64,000 bases of DNA from Sipunculus nudus (GCA_026874595.1 CM049317.1:33408901-33472900); one strand, 5' to 3'; counted from the stretch's first letter, positions 37,789-50,060 are shown. Translations and numbers: made by a program. Notes: generated from the letters alone by a model not told the origin.

Positions 37789-37794
37789 TTTATT
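37789..37794 (-). promoter_or_regulatory. Candidate polyadenylation signal AATAAA
   Basis: AATAAA on the minus strand 44 bases beyond the stop codon of the tail exon at 37838; spacing is plausible for a compact 3' UTR. Confidence 0.4.
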
Positions 37795-37837
37795 TCATAC
37801 GCTGAACTAATCCAGTTCGATGACTATATTTTGTGCC

Positions 37838-38350
37838 TTAAGTATTATAGATGTCATTATCAACACCTGTGGTCGCGTCATCTATATCATCGGATGTACT
37901 TGCTTCCTTATTTCTCTGCTGGCTTTGTGATATAATAATATTATAATAGTCAGCGTTATCAGTATTTCCGTTCACGTTATCGTCATGGAACCCTTCGTTT
38001 GCAAATGCGTACACGCTCTCTGGAGTATTTCTATCTGTTGCGACCTCTGACCTTTCAGGCGGTTTCTTTGGCACGGCATAAACCACCATTCCTGCACACT
38101 CTGTAATCTGGTCGCAGGTTTGACCAGGATTCGGCTGACTCTTCTCTTTGTGTTTTTCAGCACTCTTTGTCATAACGGGTTTTGATTCCGATTGATTTTG
38201 CTCTGACCGATTTTTCCTCTCTTTCTTAGGCACCGCATAAAGAATGCTAACGTCTCCCTTGGTCTCTGTGACGGGATTCAGGGTAGGCCTCAAATCAGTG
38301 TATTTTGTTGATTCCTGTAATCCTCTACCAGGATTGTCATAACTCTTACC
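37838..38350 (-). CDS. Tyrosine-motif cytoplasmic tail, last exon of a second receptor (5' exons not found)
   Basis: Minus-strand exon of 171 codons after a TTGTTTGCAG acceptor, ending TAG. Its C-terminal two-thirds is paralogous to the tail of the CTLD receptor at 21026: SILYAVPKK, VVYAVPKKPPERSEV, ESVYAFA, NTDNADYYNIIIS and VDNDIYNT align in order with SILYSLL, FVYAVPKKTDERSEV, DSMYAYA, NTDNADYYNLLIS and VDNDIYNT. Additional motifs are SYDNP and KYTDL. YAVP and YDNP are YxxP and YxN types that in other animals bind Crk-like and Grb2-like SH2 domains; the classical ITIM of the first gene is replaced by YAVP. The membrane and extracellular exons should lie upstream (higher coordinates), but a satellite begins about ten bases from the acceptor and I find no CTLD exon beyond it, so the gene may be partial or have a long intron. 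Confidence 0.65.
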   Translation of the reverse strand, partial: GKSYDNPGRGLQESTKYTDLRPTLNPVTETKGDVSILYAVPKKERKNRSEQNQSESKPVMTKSAEKHKEKSQPNPGQTCDQITECAGMVVYAVPKKPPERSEVATDRNTPESVYAFANEGFHDDNVNGNTDNADYYNIIISQSQQRNKEASTSDDIDDATTGVDNDIYNT

Positions 38351-38360
38351 CTGCAAACAA

Positions 38361-40660
38361 TAATGCGTTCTAAAAACGTCCTCACAACGTTTTAGTTAGG
38401 TTCGGATAACATTATTTTGAAACGTTCTGTGCACGCAAAAATGTATGGTTTTATGTACGGACTGTGAACGTAAAATCAGACGTTCGTTGCCGTTGTTTTT
38501 ATTACGTGTTTGCAACGTTTTATCAAGTCGTTGTAGTTATGTTAAGAATACGTCTAATAAACGTTTGCTCCTAGTACAATGCTAACGTGTTAGCAACATT
38601 TCTGTTAAAACGTTCTGTGCACGCAAAAATGTATGGTTTTATGTACGGTTTGTGAACGTAAAATCAAACGTTCGTTGTCGTAGGTTTTATAACGTGTTTG
38701 CAACGGTCATCAAGTCGTTGTAGTAATGTTAGGAAAACGTCTGATAAATGTTCGCTGTTAGTATAATGCCAACGTGTAAGCAACATTTCTGTTAAAACGT
38801 TCTGTGCACGCAAAAATGTATGGTTTTGTGTACGGACTTTGAACATAAAATCAAACGTTCGTTGTCGTAGTTTTTATAACGTGTTTGCAACGGTGATCAA
38901 GTCGTTGTAATTATGTTAAGAATACGCCTTATAAACGTTTGCTATAAGTATAATGCTAATGTGTAAGCAATATTTCTGTTAAAACGTTCTGTGCACGCAA
39001 AAATGTATGGTTTTATGTACGGACTGTGAACGTAAAATCAAACGTTCGTTGTCGTTGTATTTATACGTGTTTGCAACGGTCATCAAGTCGTTGTAGTAAT
39101 GTTAGGAAAACGTCTCATAAACGTTTGCTCCTAGTACAATGCTAATGTGTAAGCAACATTTCTGTTAAAACGTTTTGTGCACGCAAAAAAGTATGGTTTT
39201 ATGTACGGTTTGTGAACGTAAAATCAAACGTTCGTTGTCGTAGTTTTTATAACGTGTTTGCAACGGTCATCAAGTCGTTTTAGTAATGTTAGGAAAACGT
39301 CTGATAAACGTTCGCTATTAGTATAATGCTAACGTGTAAGCAACATTTCTGTTAAAACGTTCTGTGCACGCAAAAATGTATGGTTTTGTGTACGGACTTT
39401 GAACATAAAATCAAACGTTCGTTGTCGTGGTTTTCAGTACGTGTTTGCAACGGTCATCAAGTCGTTGTAATTATGTTAAGAATACGCCTTATAAACGTTT
39501 GCTATAAGTATAATGCTAATGTGTAAGCAACATTTATGTTAAAACGTTCTGTGCACGCAAAAATGTATGGTTTTGTGTACGGACTTTGAACATAAAATCA
39601 AACGTTCGTTGTCGTGGTTTTCAGTACGTGTTTGCAACGGTCATCAAGTCGTTGTAGTAATGTTAGGAAAACATCTCATAAACGTTTGCTGTTAGTATAA
39701 TGCTAACGTGTAAGCAACATTTCTGTTAAAACGTTTTGTGCACGCAAAAATGTATGGTTTTGTGTACGGACTTAGAACATAAAATAAAACGTTTGTTGTC
39801 GTTGTTTTTATTACGTTTTTGCAACGTTTCATCAAGTCGTTGTAGTTACGTTAAGAATACGTGTCATAAACGTTTGGTCTTTGTATAATGCTAACGTGTA
39901 GGAAACATTTCCGTTAAAACGTTTTGTGCACGCAAAAATGTATGGTTTTATGTACGGACTTTGAACGCGAAGCCAAACGTTCTTTGTTGCGTTTTTATAA
40001 CGTGTCCGCAATGTTTCATATAATCGTTGCAGTAATGTTGGGAATACGTGTAACCAACGTTTGCTCTTAGTTATAATGATAACATGTAAGCAACGTTTCT
40101 GTTAAAACGTTCTTAGCACATACAAATGTATGGTTTTTTTTTGTACGGACTTTGAATGTAAAACCAAACGTCCTTTGTCATCGTTTTTATTACGTGCCTG
40201 CAATGTTTCATTATATCATTGTAGTTATGTTTGGAATACGTCTCACCGACGTTTGTTCTTAGGTATAATGATAACATGTTAGAAACGTTTCTGTTAGAAC
40301 GTTCTTAGCACATACTAATGTATGGTTTTATGTACGGACTTTGATCGTAAACCCTAACGTTCTTCATAGTTTTTATTTCTTGTATGAAAAATTTCACTTT
40401 ATCTTTGTAGATACGCTGGGAATGTCTCATACATATTTGCTCTTAGCTTAATAAAGTGTTAGCAACATTTTTGATAACGTTCTTTGGTCACATAAATGTG
40501 GTTTTATCTACGGTATATTTAACGTAAGATAACACCTTCTTTGTCGACGATTTTCTCATGAATCTACAACGTTTCACAATGTTGTTGCAGTTACGTTGGG
40601 AATACATCCCATCAATGTTTGCTCCTAAGTATAATGATAACATATTAACGATATTCTTAA
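38361..40660. repeat. 187-bp satellite, about 12 monomers, partly in a three-monomer order
   Basis: The anchor AACGTTCTGTGCACGC (or close variants) occurs at 38421, 38609, 38796, 38983, 39169, 39356, 39543, 39730, 39918, 40106, 40298 and 40476, spacing 186-188 bp for the first ten. Monomers are full of AACGTT/ACGT words. Variant words (GTACGGACTGTGAACG, GTACGGTTTGTGAACG, GTACGGACTTTGAACAT) appear in the order A-B-C-A-B-C and then C-like copies; the last three monomers are more diverged. It abuts the splice acceptor of the tail exon at 38350. Open frames inside are not genes. Confidence 0.92.
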
Positions 40661-41395
40661 AACATAAAAAATGTATTGCTAAGGTACAAAAATACCGGAA
40701 AAGGGGAAAGTGCTCAATGCCTGTATACTCGATTTATCCTAATATTTGTTCACTGGAATAAGTCCATTGAAAAATTGTCTATATCAAGTTAACATTAATT
40801 CTGTTAAACAGTTTCGAGTATTTTAACCAATATCTTGATGATTCAACAAGTTATCAACATGTTGACAATTCTTATGATCTGTCACCGACCGTGTGAACCG
40901 GCATGATTAATCCACATACATTAATACATTTTAAAAGAAAGTACATTGTACTTTATTTATACAGCACAGAGTAGGCTTTCATATAACTGGCAATACTTCA
41001 GCTTCTGATTAGACCGCAGGTGTATTTTCCATTTCAGTCTGTGGAAGACATTTTCAATGAAGTGTTAAAATTGATGAGTGCATGTGCATAGCTTTAATCA
41101 TAAATCTGACCATGACACTGGTTTCCTGTCATATCTATTGTTTTCCGGCAAAAAATAGGAGATCATCCATTTGTCAAATCCATTTACCAACAGAAAGGTA
41201 CCAACCAAACGTTCTCTTCATGTATTCAACAAAATACTAAAAGACATTAAAATTATTTATTTATTTTACAACAGAGTCAGAGTACTTGTAGTACTCTCAG
41301 AGTTCAAGTATTTCTGTGTGATACCACTCTTGGTCCCTCTCAGCCTTTCTTCTTTCAGGTTTTACACGGCCTGTAAAAGAAAAGTAAGTTAATTG

Positions 41396-41455
<60 letters not shown>

Positions 41456-43050
41456 TATATGTTCAATTACTTTAAATCGACTTCATCTATTTTGTATTCA
41501 GTAATTTTATAAGAGCATTGTTAAAGTTGCTCGTACTCTTCAAGTATTGGGAACAATTCAAATCCTATTTTTATATATATTTATAGTCCAATACTTATTT
41601 AATGGCAGGAAAACATAGCATTCCTGCAAACTGTCTTACAGGACCCCCTTCCCCTTTATTCATGCATTACGACATACAGCGAACAACTATAGGTGTTTCT
41701 ACACTGCAAAAGTCACCCAGGCATCATTCCAGCTGACTGATATATTGGTACTGGCTACAATATTTTTCATACTGGTTGTCTTGAGGAACTCTACAAATTC
41801 TGTAAAATAAGCCAAAAAGGCCATAGTGACCTTATCACCCATGTGGTGATCCAATGATTACAATTAGTGCCCTGCAATACATCCAAATTCCACAGGTTGA
41901 GTGAATGAAAATTTGTAACAGAAATTTAAACACATGGATCTCAACTTGTAATTAATGGATTAGTAATTTCAATGAGTTAATACTATTCTGTCCAAAAAGT
42001 GTGAAATGGGCAAAATGATAATTTAAAAAAAAATTGATATGGTCAATCTCTACCAAGGTCTGAAAAAAGAATGTCCGAGGTTAAAACCCATTGATTAACC
42101 ATTAAGTACTATATAATATATGCTGAAACTTCAATTGCTTTTTCCGTTTGTGTTTTTTTACAAAACAAATGACGCTCATGGTTCATGACACTCAGCATGG
42201 TGACATGCTGACAATATGTCCATGCACAGGCAACAAATTAAGATAATATAGGTGGTATCATCATTCATGCATATTAGCATAAGTTCATCAAGACTCATTA
42301 GCACACCAAATTTGATGAAAATCCATCCAGCCATTTATGAGGAATCCGGCAATTTGTGTGTAATTTGCATTATTTCTGGGTGCTCAAACATGCTCCGCAA
42401 CTCTTCACAGTGACCTGATATTAGCATGACGCTACATCCCCATTAAAAATCTTGGACAAAATTCTGTGTTCCTCCCACCCTACTGCTACTTAATAGGCCA
42501 TCATTGAGGTAATCAGTTGATACAGACCTGATCAGCAGTGTGATAATGATCCCAGTGGGGAGCCATTAATCACTGCCGAACTACTTTTTTTGGTTTGGGG
42601 TGGGGGGTTGAAAGGGACGGGGAGAAAAGCTTGTCAATTTTGCTTCATAAAGTTTTATGGAATACAAATGGGGGAAAATATTTTTGATCAAGACATGCTC
42701 AGGAGTCACAGAGTTTATTGTTTAGAGCAAGGGAAATAGAATGTGTTCCTAAAAGAAACAGTGTGGGTATCTAGATAGTGTAGAAAAACATGACTACATG
42801 GGACAATTATGATTGCACAAACTGGTCCCACAAATCATGCCAAACAGTGACAACTTTTGGAAAGAGGAAATACTGTGCACAATGCTTGAAATGACTTGGA
42901 TCATGTTTACGACACGTGGTTGCATTTTTAAATCAATGTCAACCCAATATGCATGGTATAGGTCGACTACAATGAGACCTAAATTATTTAGGTATGTTCG
43001 GAATAGAGACTTAATTTGGATCTATAATGTCCTCAGTCAGCTTTATTTCC
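40661..43050. other. Noncoding, repeat-like, with (AT)n at 41398-41460
   Basis: No exon with convincing splice signals is seen on either strand. A broken (AT)n microsatellite occupies 41398-41460, and a GGGGTGGGGGGTT run lies near 42598. Confidence 0.45.
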
Positions 43051-43256
43051 CAGGAGCGGATCAATGGGGAGGGTCCAGGGGGGCCCGGACCCCCCCCCCC
43101 CCTTTTCCAGCCATCGCAACCTTTTTTTAAGGGTTTCCGACCTATTTTTGCGGCCTGGACCCCCCCTTTTTCGCACCTGGGGACCTTTTTTTTAGCTTTT
43201 GTCATTTGTCCTCTTGTGTTGGACCCCTCCTTTTCCTAAATCCTGGATCCGCCCCT
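43051..43256. mobile_element. Small inverted-repeat element (MITE-like), 206 bp
   Basis: Ends CAGGAGCGGATC and, in reverse, CAGGGGCGGATCCAGGAT. The interior has poly-C on the plus strand and GGTCC/GGACC words. It is a relative of the 34143-34281 element by end sequence. Open frames on both strands here come from the homopolymer tracts. Confidence 0.65.
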
Positions 43257-44065
43257 GTTTCTTAGGTAAGAAGGAGGAGATTATGATACAGGCAGGACCA
43301 TAATGGATTATAGGGAGTTTATGTTGATATGGCATCAGATGAAGTATTAATAGTAAAACTATAGTGTTTTGTAGTTGTATTTTTGTATGTTTGTGTCTGA
43401 ATTATGAGAATGAAAGCGAGGTAGTTAATGTTTAAGTTAGTACTTTGCAATGATGCAACAAATATATTCTAATTATGAGTTGTCTCAATGATATTAACTG
43501 ATTATGTGTGTAAGCTGACACTGTATAAATGAATCTATAATAATAGTCAACGCAAAGTGTTGTGTTAATTCAAACAACAATGTTGTTCTTTATTTCTTTT
43601 AAACTATATTTATCGCAATTTTAGAAGTTTTCATCCTATATCCCTGATTTCAAAAGTGCTAGAATATAGTACATAGTGTTTTACTGTATAATAATTTTAG
43701 GTTTACACTTTACAAATGTACTTAGCTTATCAATTTCATATAGTATTGATTTTTTACGAGCCAATGTTTATCAGCTGAATAATTATATGCACAAGATACA
43801 TACTTATTTATTAAAGGGTGTGCTATCATGATTCTTTAGGTCTTTAGTGAAAAGTGATGCTCTTATGTATTAGAATATTTTAAATTAAATTTATAACAAT
43901 TCTTTAAGTTCTAGATCTTTGCAAGTGCTTGAATATAATATCTGTGACAGTGCTTCAATGTAGTTATAACTATTTTTCTGTGAGATTTATGTATATTTAT
44001 GTATTAATGTGTGTCTGCCTCATGATTGTGAATTATGACTATTAAAATGGTTTCGTTCAGTGTTA
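43257..44065. other. Noncoding, no gene seen
   Basis: AT-rich, without recognisable exons or repeats. Confidence 0.45.
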
Positions 44066-44820
44066 AGGGTGCCCAATCACCTATAAAGCATGTTGAATTT
44101 ACATGAAAAATAGCTTCCTCCCTTTAAAATAATTGTATTACATGTTCCCCCTGCCCTGAGACAATTTGCCTAAAAACAGTGGACTGGGCGCGATCGAAGG
44201 TGTCAACAAGAACATAGTGCGTTGAACTCTGTGCATAGCTGAGCCACGGCTTTCTCAGGAGAACTTTTGAGAAACCCTCAGAATGTCAAGTAAGAAGATT
44301 CTATGTCCAATGGTTATGAATTGTGCCCTGCTTTGGTATCAAATTTTCAATTATTCTGGGGTGAGCTTATAAGCCCCAAAGCAAGGAGAATATATGTAAC
44401 TGAGACCTAATTTCTAGTTTGCAAGGAGAGTTTTTCATCAACCTCCCTGGATGTCAGGTAAGAAGATTCTAGGACCAACGGTTACGATTTGTGCCCTGGT
44501 AACGGATGACCACATATTTAAAGGTGTCAAAATAGAGAAAAAATGTGTTAAAATTAGAAAAAAAAATACAAGTGGCGCCACCAGTCTGCAGGAAATGATG
44601 AAACACTCCATGTTCAATATGCATGCAAAGAATCATGGTGATCAATGCATTAGTTGTTCAGATACTGGTGCTTTTGTATCAAATTTTTAATATTCTGGGG
44701 GTGCTTCTGACCTGGGCATAGCTCATAGGATATGGACAACAGTGACCTAGTTTCAGGTTTCAAAGGAGACTTTTCATGGACTTCCCAGGATGTCAAGTAA
44801 AATATTCTAGTTCAAGTAGT
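44066..44820. repeat. Mosaic of dispersed repeats
   Basis: 44066-44255 matches 37171-37385. Then three related segments follow (about 44258, 44430 and 44766), each with TTTT(C/G)A...CTC/CCC...GATGTCA(A/G)GTAA and GGTTATGA/GGTTACGA. 44597-44705 matches 50077-50180 (AATCATGGTGATCAATGCAT). No gene. Confidence 0.6.
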
Positions 44821-44867
44821 TATGATTTCCCGGCTGTACATTTTCCATGCTGCACCATGGACAGCTC

Positions 44868-45022
44868 GGAAACTGTCATGGAACGCATGGAAAAACATGG
44901 ATTTCCATGGAAAATAAGGAGCTTTCCATGCTTTTCAGTACATGATAGAAAATTTCCATGGACATAACCATGGAAAGGAAATTCAATATACATGGACATT
45001 CATGGAATCACATGGAAAAGTA
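44868..45022. repeat. Cluster of CATGGA / TCCATG words
   Basis: More than ten CATGGA or TCCATG hexamers, several joined as the palindrome TTCCATGGAA, lie within about 155 bp without a fixed period. A 51-53-bp tandem repeat (GACTTAGAAAATTTTCAGCA) follows at 45074-45200 in about 2.5 copies. Confidence 0.75.
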
Positions 45023-45589
45023 TGGAAAAGTGACAACTTAGAATATTTTTGCACAGCTTCACCATAGATGTTTGGACTTAGAAAATTTTCAGCATGGACA
45101 TACTGGCAAATCTCCCTATGCATTCAGGACTTAGAAAATTTTCAGCATGGAAATACTGGCAGATCTCTATGCATTCAGTACTTAGGAAATTTTCAGCATT
45201 GAATGTGCTCCACGTGCATGTTATGTCAAATACAATCATGATGACTTATATTATGAGTTAGTATTCAACTACTTGGTTCATTGAAGTTCAAATACTGATC
45301 AATTTGCAAACAATTCAAATGATCACAAGAAAAACGATCTTAAATATCTATTTTTGTAATAGTTCACAGCAAAAGGTCACATATATTCAAATGTATTACA
45401 AATTTTGTTTTTGTCTATATTCTGTAATGATACATACATACCAGAATTTGACTCAAATGTTTATGATGCATTTAAATGCAAATGCTATGTTTCTTTTTTT
45501 TAATGCAAATGCTTTATATATAATTATTAGTCACTGTATTTAAATGTATATGCAAATGTACTCAGATATTTTCAAATGCAAATACAACT

Positions 45590-46250
45590 AAAAAATGTCC
45601 ACAGGACTGTATCCCCTGCCGAACGTGACAGTGAGAAATGTGTACAGACACCATACCACACACACCCTCACAGACACAGTCACAGAACTGACCGAGAACA
45701 GTTTGTTCAGGCTTAATCAGAGAAGCTAAAACGGGAAAATGACTTACAGGATGCACCTGTAATAAGAAGTAGATCCCAGTCAAAATTTATGAGAAATAGT
45801 GTCGCATGTGAAATATAAAAAAAAAATTGTATAAAACAATTCATGACCAAAGCACCAAAAACGTGCATAAATCGCACTGAAAGTTTTCGCGGCAACACCA
45901 CAAAGTAGCCTTGTGACCTCTGACCTCATTAAATATGCGGGGATATTGCCCATAATCAAACTCGGGTGAGATAATCTATTGTTTAGTGGTACTATGAGTT
46001 TCGTGAAAATCATCAAAGCCTTGGTAGGTTGTCATGGCGACACAAAGTTAACAGCCGGCAGATGGGTGGACGGAGGGACTTTATGTATGCCATAAAAAGT
46101 CACGTCCTAAATGGGCAAATAAAAAAAATCCAAAAATCATTCAAGTGTGACCAAAACCTAATCACTCTGGAGACCCATAAGATGCACCTACTACCACAAT
46201 TAGAAGTACATCTGAGTAAGTCTTTTCGAAAATTATGTTGCATATGATAT
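45590..46250. repeat. Dispersed repeat, copy 1
   Basis: Shares AGGCTTAATCAGAGAA, GTGACCTCTGACCTCATTAA, AATCAAACTCGGGTGAGAT and a C(T/A)CTAGAGACCCATA-type region with 58850-59520. It belongs to an unclassified family; open frames in it are chance. Confidence 0.6.
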
Positions 46251-46899
46251 GTTAAATTTTCCATTAAAAAAAATCATTAAAAATTAAAAAATTTCTCTCT
46301 AGTGTGACCTACTACAATTTAAAGCAGATCCAAGTAAAACTTTTTTAGACATCGTGTGGCATAAAATTGTTAAGAGACAGGCAGACGGACGGAGCTGATC
46401 ACTATATCCCCAATTCTGCCGGGTCGGGGGATAATTACACAATCAGTCATTGCATTAGATATGTATTCATATCTTTGAAATGCAAATGCAATATTTTTAG
46501 GGCATTTAAACTGAATCCCGTGGATACTTCAGTTGGCCCCTTTACATGAATAAAAGTCTTGACAAACAAAACTGAAAAGAAAGTAGTACAACAAAAGGAG
46601 ATGATCGTAACATAATTGTTCTGTATATCATATGGTTAATAAATCGGCATATTGATATGGCCTATGTGCCAAATCATTTTTTTAAATCAAACTGACGAAA
46701 TTTTTGGCGGTATGACGCCAGTTTCTGTTCGTTCTGGTTTTTTTTCAATAAAAAAGTCATGAACTGATAATTTAAATAAAATGTAATATAAAATATGTTC
46801 CAACAAGTTCCGCACGAATATTGCTTTGACATTCCTAAACACTTCTAAAAATCAATTGTTTCTCCGTTTGTTAATCTGAATAAAGATACAAGAAAGCCG

Positions 46900-48388
46900 C
46901 GCCAAAGTGTACATTTTTTCGTGGTACTGTACATAACTATGCGTATTGTCAGTTTATAATCGTTCGACAGATGTCAGTTTCAGAAATTACCAAGCTTAAT
47001 GTCAGGAAAAATATATCTCACATAATCGATAACGGAGACTAAACTTGCATTTCAAGCGGGTCTGGCATGTTTTGCAACTTGCTTTTTAACGGCGGGAATT
47101 AATGTCATCAAACTGCCGAAATCGTCGGTCTTTACTCTGACAAACGGACCCCGCGTGATCATGAAAAGGGTCACCGATGTCATGGGGCGATTGAGGCTTG
47201 CACATGCGAATATTCTGCGGTCAACGTATAAAGTTCTTAATTATAATTTGACCTGCGTGTTTCGCCATTGAACATAACAAAATACCCACATATTTACACA
47301 AGTTTCAGCTGGAGAATCACGCCAAAGTGAAAGTGAAAGTCCCTTTCAGCAGGTCTGGCTGTTCCATCATGCATTCAAGGCGTACAGCTGTTAACATGAT
47401 TTCTATCAAAACACCGGGAGGTTGATCAGTGCAAGTAACGGCACGGCTTTTATTACAACTGATGGTCACTCTTAGACAGTACGCGTCTTCTAATTCAAGT
47501 ACCGGTACCCGCGTAACCCTGGATTTTCAGACAATCGTATCAGACCAGAAAAATGTAAGAAAGCTAAGAATATCAGGAGAGCGATTATTTGCTTTTCTTT
47601 TAAAGGTCTGTTTCGGGGGGGGGGGGGGGGGCGTTGGCACGCGGGAGCGATCGCTTGCCTCAAAACGTCAAAATCCTGTCATACAAAAAAAAGAATTTGC
47701 AGATTACTTTAAACGAAAAATCAAGCCGGAGACAAAAATCTCAACCGGCCGGGTTTTCTTCAACACGGATTTTTTAAAGGATGTTCTCACTGAGTGAAAT
47801 CATATCTGTATAAGTTTATTCCTTAGACAGTAGGTCTTAATGTTTATTTTAAGGAGACTTCTCTTCATTTTAATGAATTATCTTAAAACAACGTATGTCG
47901 TTACCTGTGGAATAAAACAGCACGATCCATTTCTAATTTTTTTCTTGAAGAGGTTACTACATTAAAACAGATTATACCATGCAGCACAGAATTTCAGTTT
48001 TAGCACTGACTAAAACATCTGAACTACAGAAATCCCTTACATGAGCAATGTTTACACAGTGTGCTGCGTATGAGTTACTAACAGGCAGTGACGTTTCCAT
48101 GCGTCAGCCTATTTTCTGTCACTTGATCCCAGCTTTGTTTGGCGCGCAGTTTGAAACACAGTTTGAGAGGCGAGAGATAGTCAACACGCACTGCTGACCG
48201 GTATGAAGCTGTTCGCGCTGATCGTGTGACGTGTGGATTAATGATGACCCCATCACTGGCAATGTTATTAACATGAACTGAAAAACTGAACCAAGATAAG
48301 CCTTAGAGGATTACATGGAAGGAAAAGAAGTTATTGCCAAATGCCAAGGGTTTCGGGACAACATGTGATGTCATTTGGAAGATCGGAG
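46900..48388 (+). promoter_or_regulatory. Candidate promoter region
   Basis: Less repetitive and richer in CpG than its surroundings. It contains an AAAGTGAAAGTGAAAG tandem IRF/ISRE-type site (47325-47340), a GGCGGGAA E2F-like word near 47093, and at 48138-48155 TTTGGCGC followed by TTTGAA with exactly four bases between GGCGC and TTTGAA. The last is the E2F/CDE-CHR arrangement of cell-cycle promoters. A short ORF with a strong splice donor follows at 48341-48388. A poly-G run at 47617-47631 interrupts the region. Motif-based only. Confidence 0.35.
48341..48388 (+). CDS. Possible first coding exon
   Basis: ATG followed by 15 codons (MPRVSGQHVMSFGRSE) ending at GAG before GTAAGT, a consensus donor. 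It lies about 190 bp downstream of the E2F/CHR-like pair. Several upstream ATGs (48203, 48241, 48315) open short frames that stop, so the start is uncertain, and no downstream exon is found before 64000. Confidence 0.25.
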
Positions 48389-48482
48389 GTAAGTCAAATT
48401 CACTCCCGCTTAACCGTTTCATCCGATGTATCAGTGTTTCTGAATATAAAGAAAATCCATTTTGATAACAAAATAGAGCCAA

Positions 48483-48485
<3 letters not shown>

Positions 48486-48537
<52 letters not shown>
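48486..48537. repeat. (AT)n microsatellite
   Basis: About 52 bp of AT dinucleotide followed by a short (GT)n run. Confidence 0.97.
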
Positions 48538-48539
<2 letters not shown>

Positions 48540-48686
48540 GGTTGTGTGTGTGTGTAAAGGGTTATTTCAAATTCGCCATTCTTCCTGTGACGTAAACTTT
48601 GTCACCAAGACAAAATATACGGGGCGCTGCATCATGTTACATTTAATACACCTGCTGTTCACACACACAAAACCTCACACGCACAC

Positions 48687-48689
<3 letters not shown>

Positions 48690-48749
<60 letters not shown>
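48690..48749. repeat. (AT)n microsatellite
   Basis: About 60 bp of AT dinucleotide preceded by a CACACACA-rich stretch; with the array at 48486 it brackets ~150 bp. Confidence 0.97.
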
Positions 48750-48751
<2 letters not shown>

Positions 48752-48789
48752 GTGTAAGCGTTATGTGTGAGCTGTCACTGAACGCCAGA

Positions 48790-50060
48790 CGACCGACCTA
48801 ATTCCTCGGGGTACGTATCATTCAACGGGGCCTTTGTGCCCCGTTTGTAGCACGAAGGTTATCGTTTCACTCCTCGGCGGCGATATCATATTATCATGCA
48901 GATGAAAATTTCATTTACGGAGCCTGTCTCACTGTAGCGATACCGGGGGTCTGCAGATGTAGAATGCAGATATTAATTCAGAGACACACTGCCTGTTGTA
49001 AATCTTTACCAAAATAGTTATAACTTTAAAAAAATACAAGCCCTATACTTCGGAACGATGACCGACACACATGTACATACGCTGATAACTATAAAATAAT
49101 ATATATTTGTTGCATGGTACCAGTAATAACTGGTACAGTAGCGGGTGGAGGACTCCGATCCCGGCACCAAGAACATATGCGCGAGAAATTATCATCTGTC
49201 AAAACATATTGCTAGTAAACATATTTTTGCAAGTAAAATGAGACTATACTGGGTTACCCCCTTATACCATTACACCATATGTATCCATAGCAACGTGGTA
49301 TTATTTATGAAGACGTGTGTTTGTTTAGTCATTTGCAAGTATAACAATTTTATTCGACCTTTTAATTGTGAAGTAGCAAATCGATTTTTGATCTGAATTA
49401 AAATTATATTACTTCCCAAGTATACTTTTGAGCATTTTATGTTCGGTTTTTCTCAAGAATATACCTAAACCATATGCATAATAAAAAATAATTTATAAAA
49501 AAAGTTCTATAGGAGCAAACTGAAAATATAATTAACCAAAGCGGAATTCTTGTGATTTTTTTTTTAATATGTGCCGTATATGCGAGTCTTGTCTTCGTGT
49601 GTCATAGATTTTAGGCCTGCGTGAGAGCGTGGTCTTATTTGAAACTGCCGTGGCATGCAGAAGAAAAAATTTAAATAAACTCCCCCTGAAGTAAACTTAT
49701 GTACTAATTAAATACATGTATACTTTAATGACATGTCTGTACACCGGTCAACATACCGGTATTTTCAAAATGAAACTAGCCTTTCTTTTCATTGATGCAT
49801 CTTCCTTCACCGTATACGGTCATTTTGAAGTCAGGCAGACGAGCGCGGGATCGAATAGCGTACTCATGCTGTTAGATAATACAAAGTTCATGATCTGCAT
49901 GACTGACATATATAAACAAGTTTCGTTAGTGAAACACGTAATTTCAATGCTCACGAATAAGTTTTATCTAAAACTCTACCGGTAAAAGGTACGTCAATGT
50001 ATTTGCACCAGGTCGACTTAATTGAGACGACGTCTGAAATACAGACAGATGACTGCATCT
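48790..50060. other. No gene seen
   Basis: Relatively unique sequence without convincing exons; the ORF at 49716-49985 has no recognisable domain or splice signals. Confidence 0.4.

Noticed and set aside
38361-40660. Regular array considered as a CRISPR-like structure
   Set aside because: The units are 187 bp throughout with no short repeat/unique spacer pattern, and the DNA is eukaryotic.
43011-43239. Pro/Gly-rich ORFs on both strands
   Set aside because: They come from poly-C and GGTCC tracts inside a small inverted-repeat element.
47429-47797. 122-codon ORF upstream of the candidate promoter
   Set aside because: It runs through a poly-G tract giving Gly repeats, has no recognisable domain and no clear splice context.
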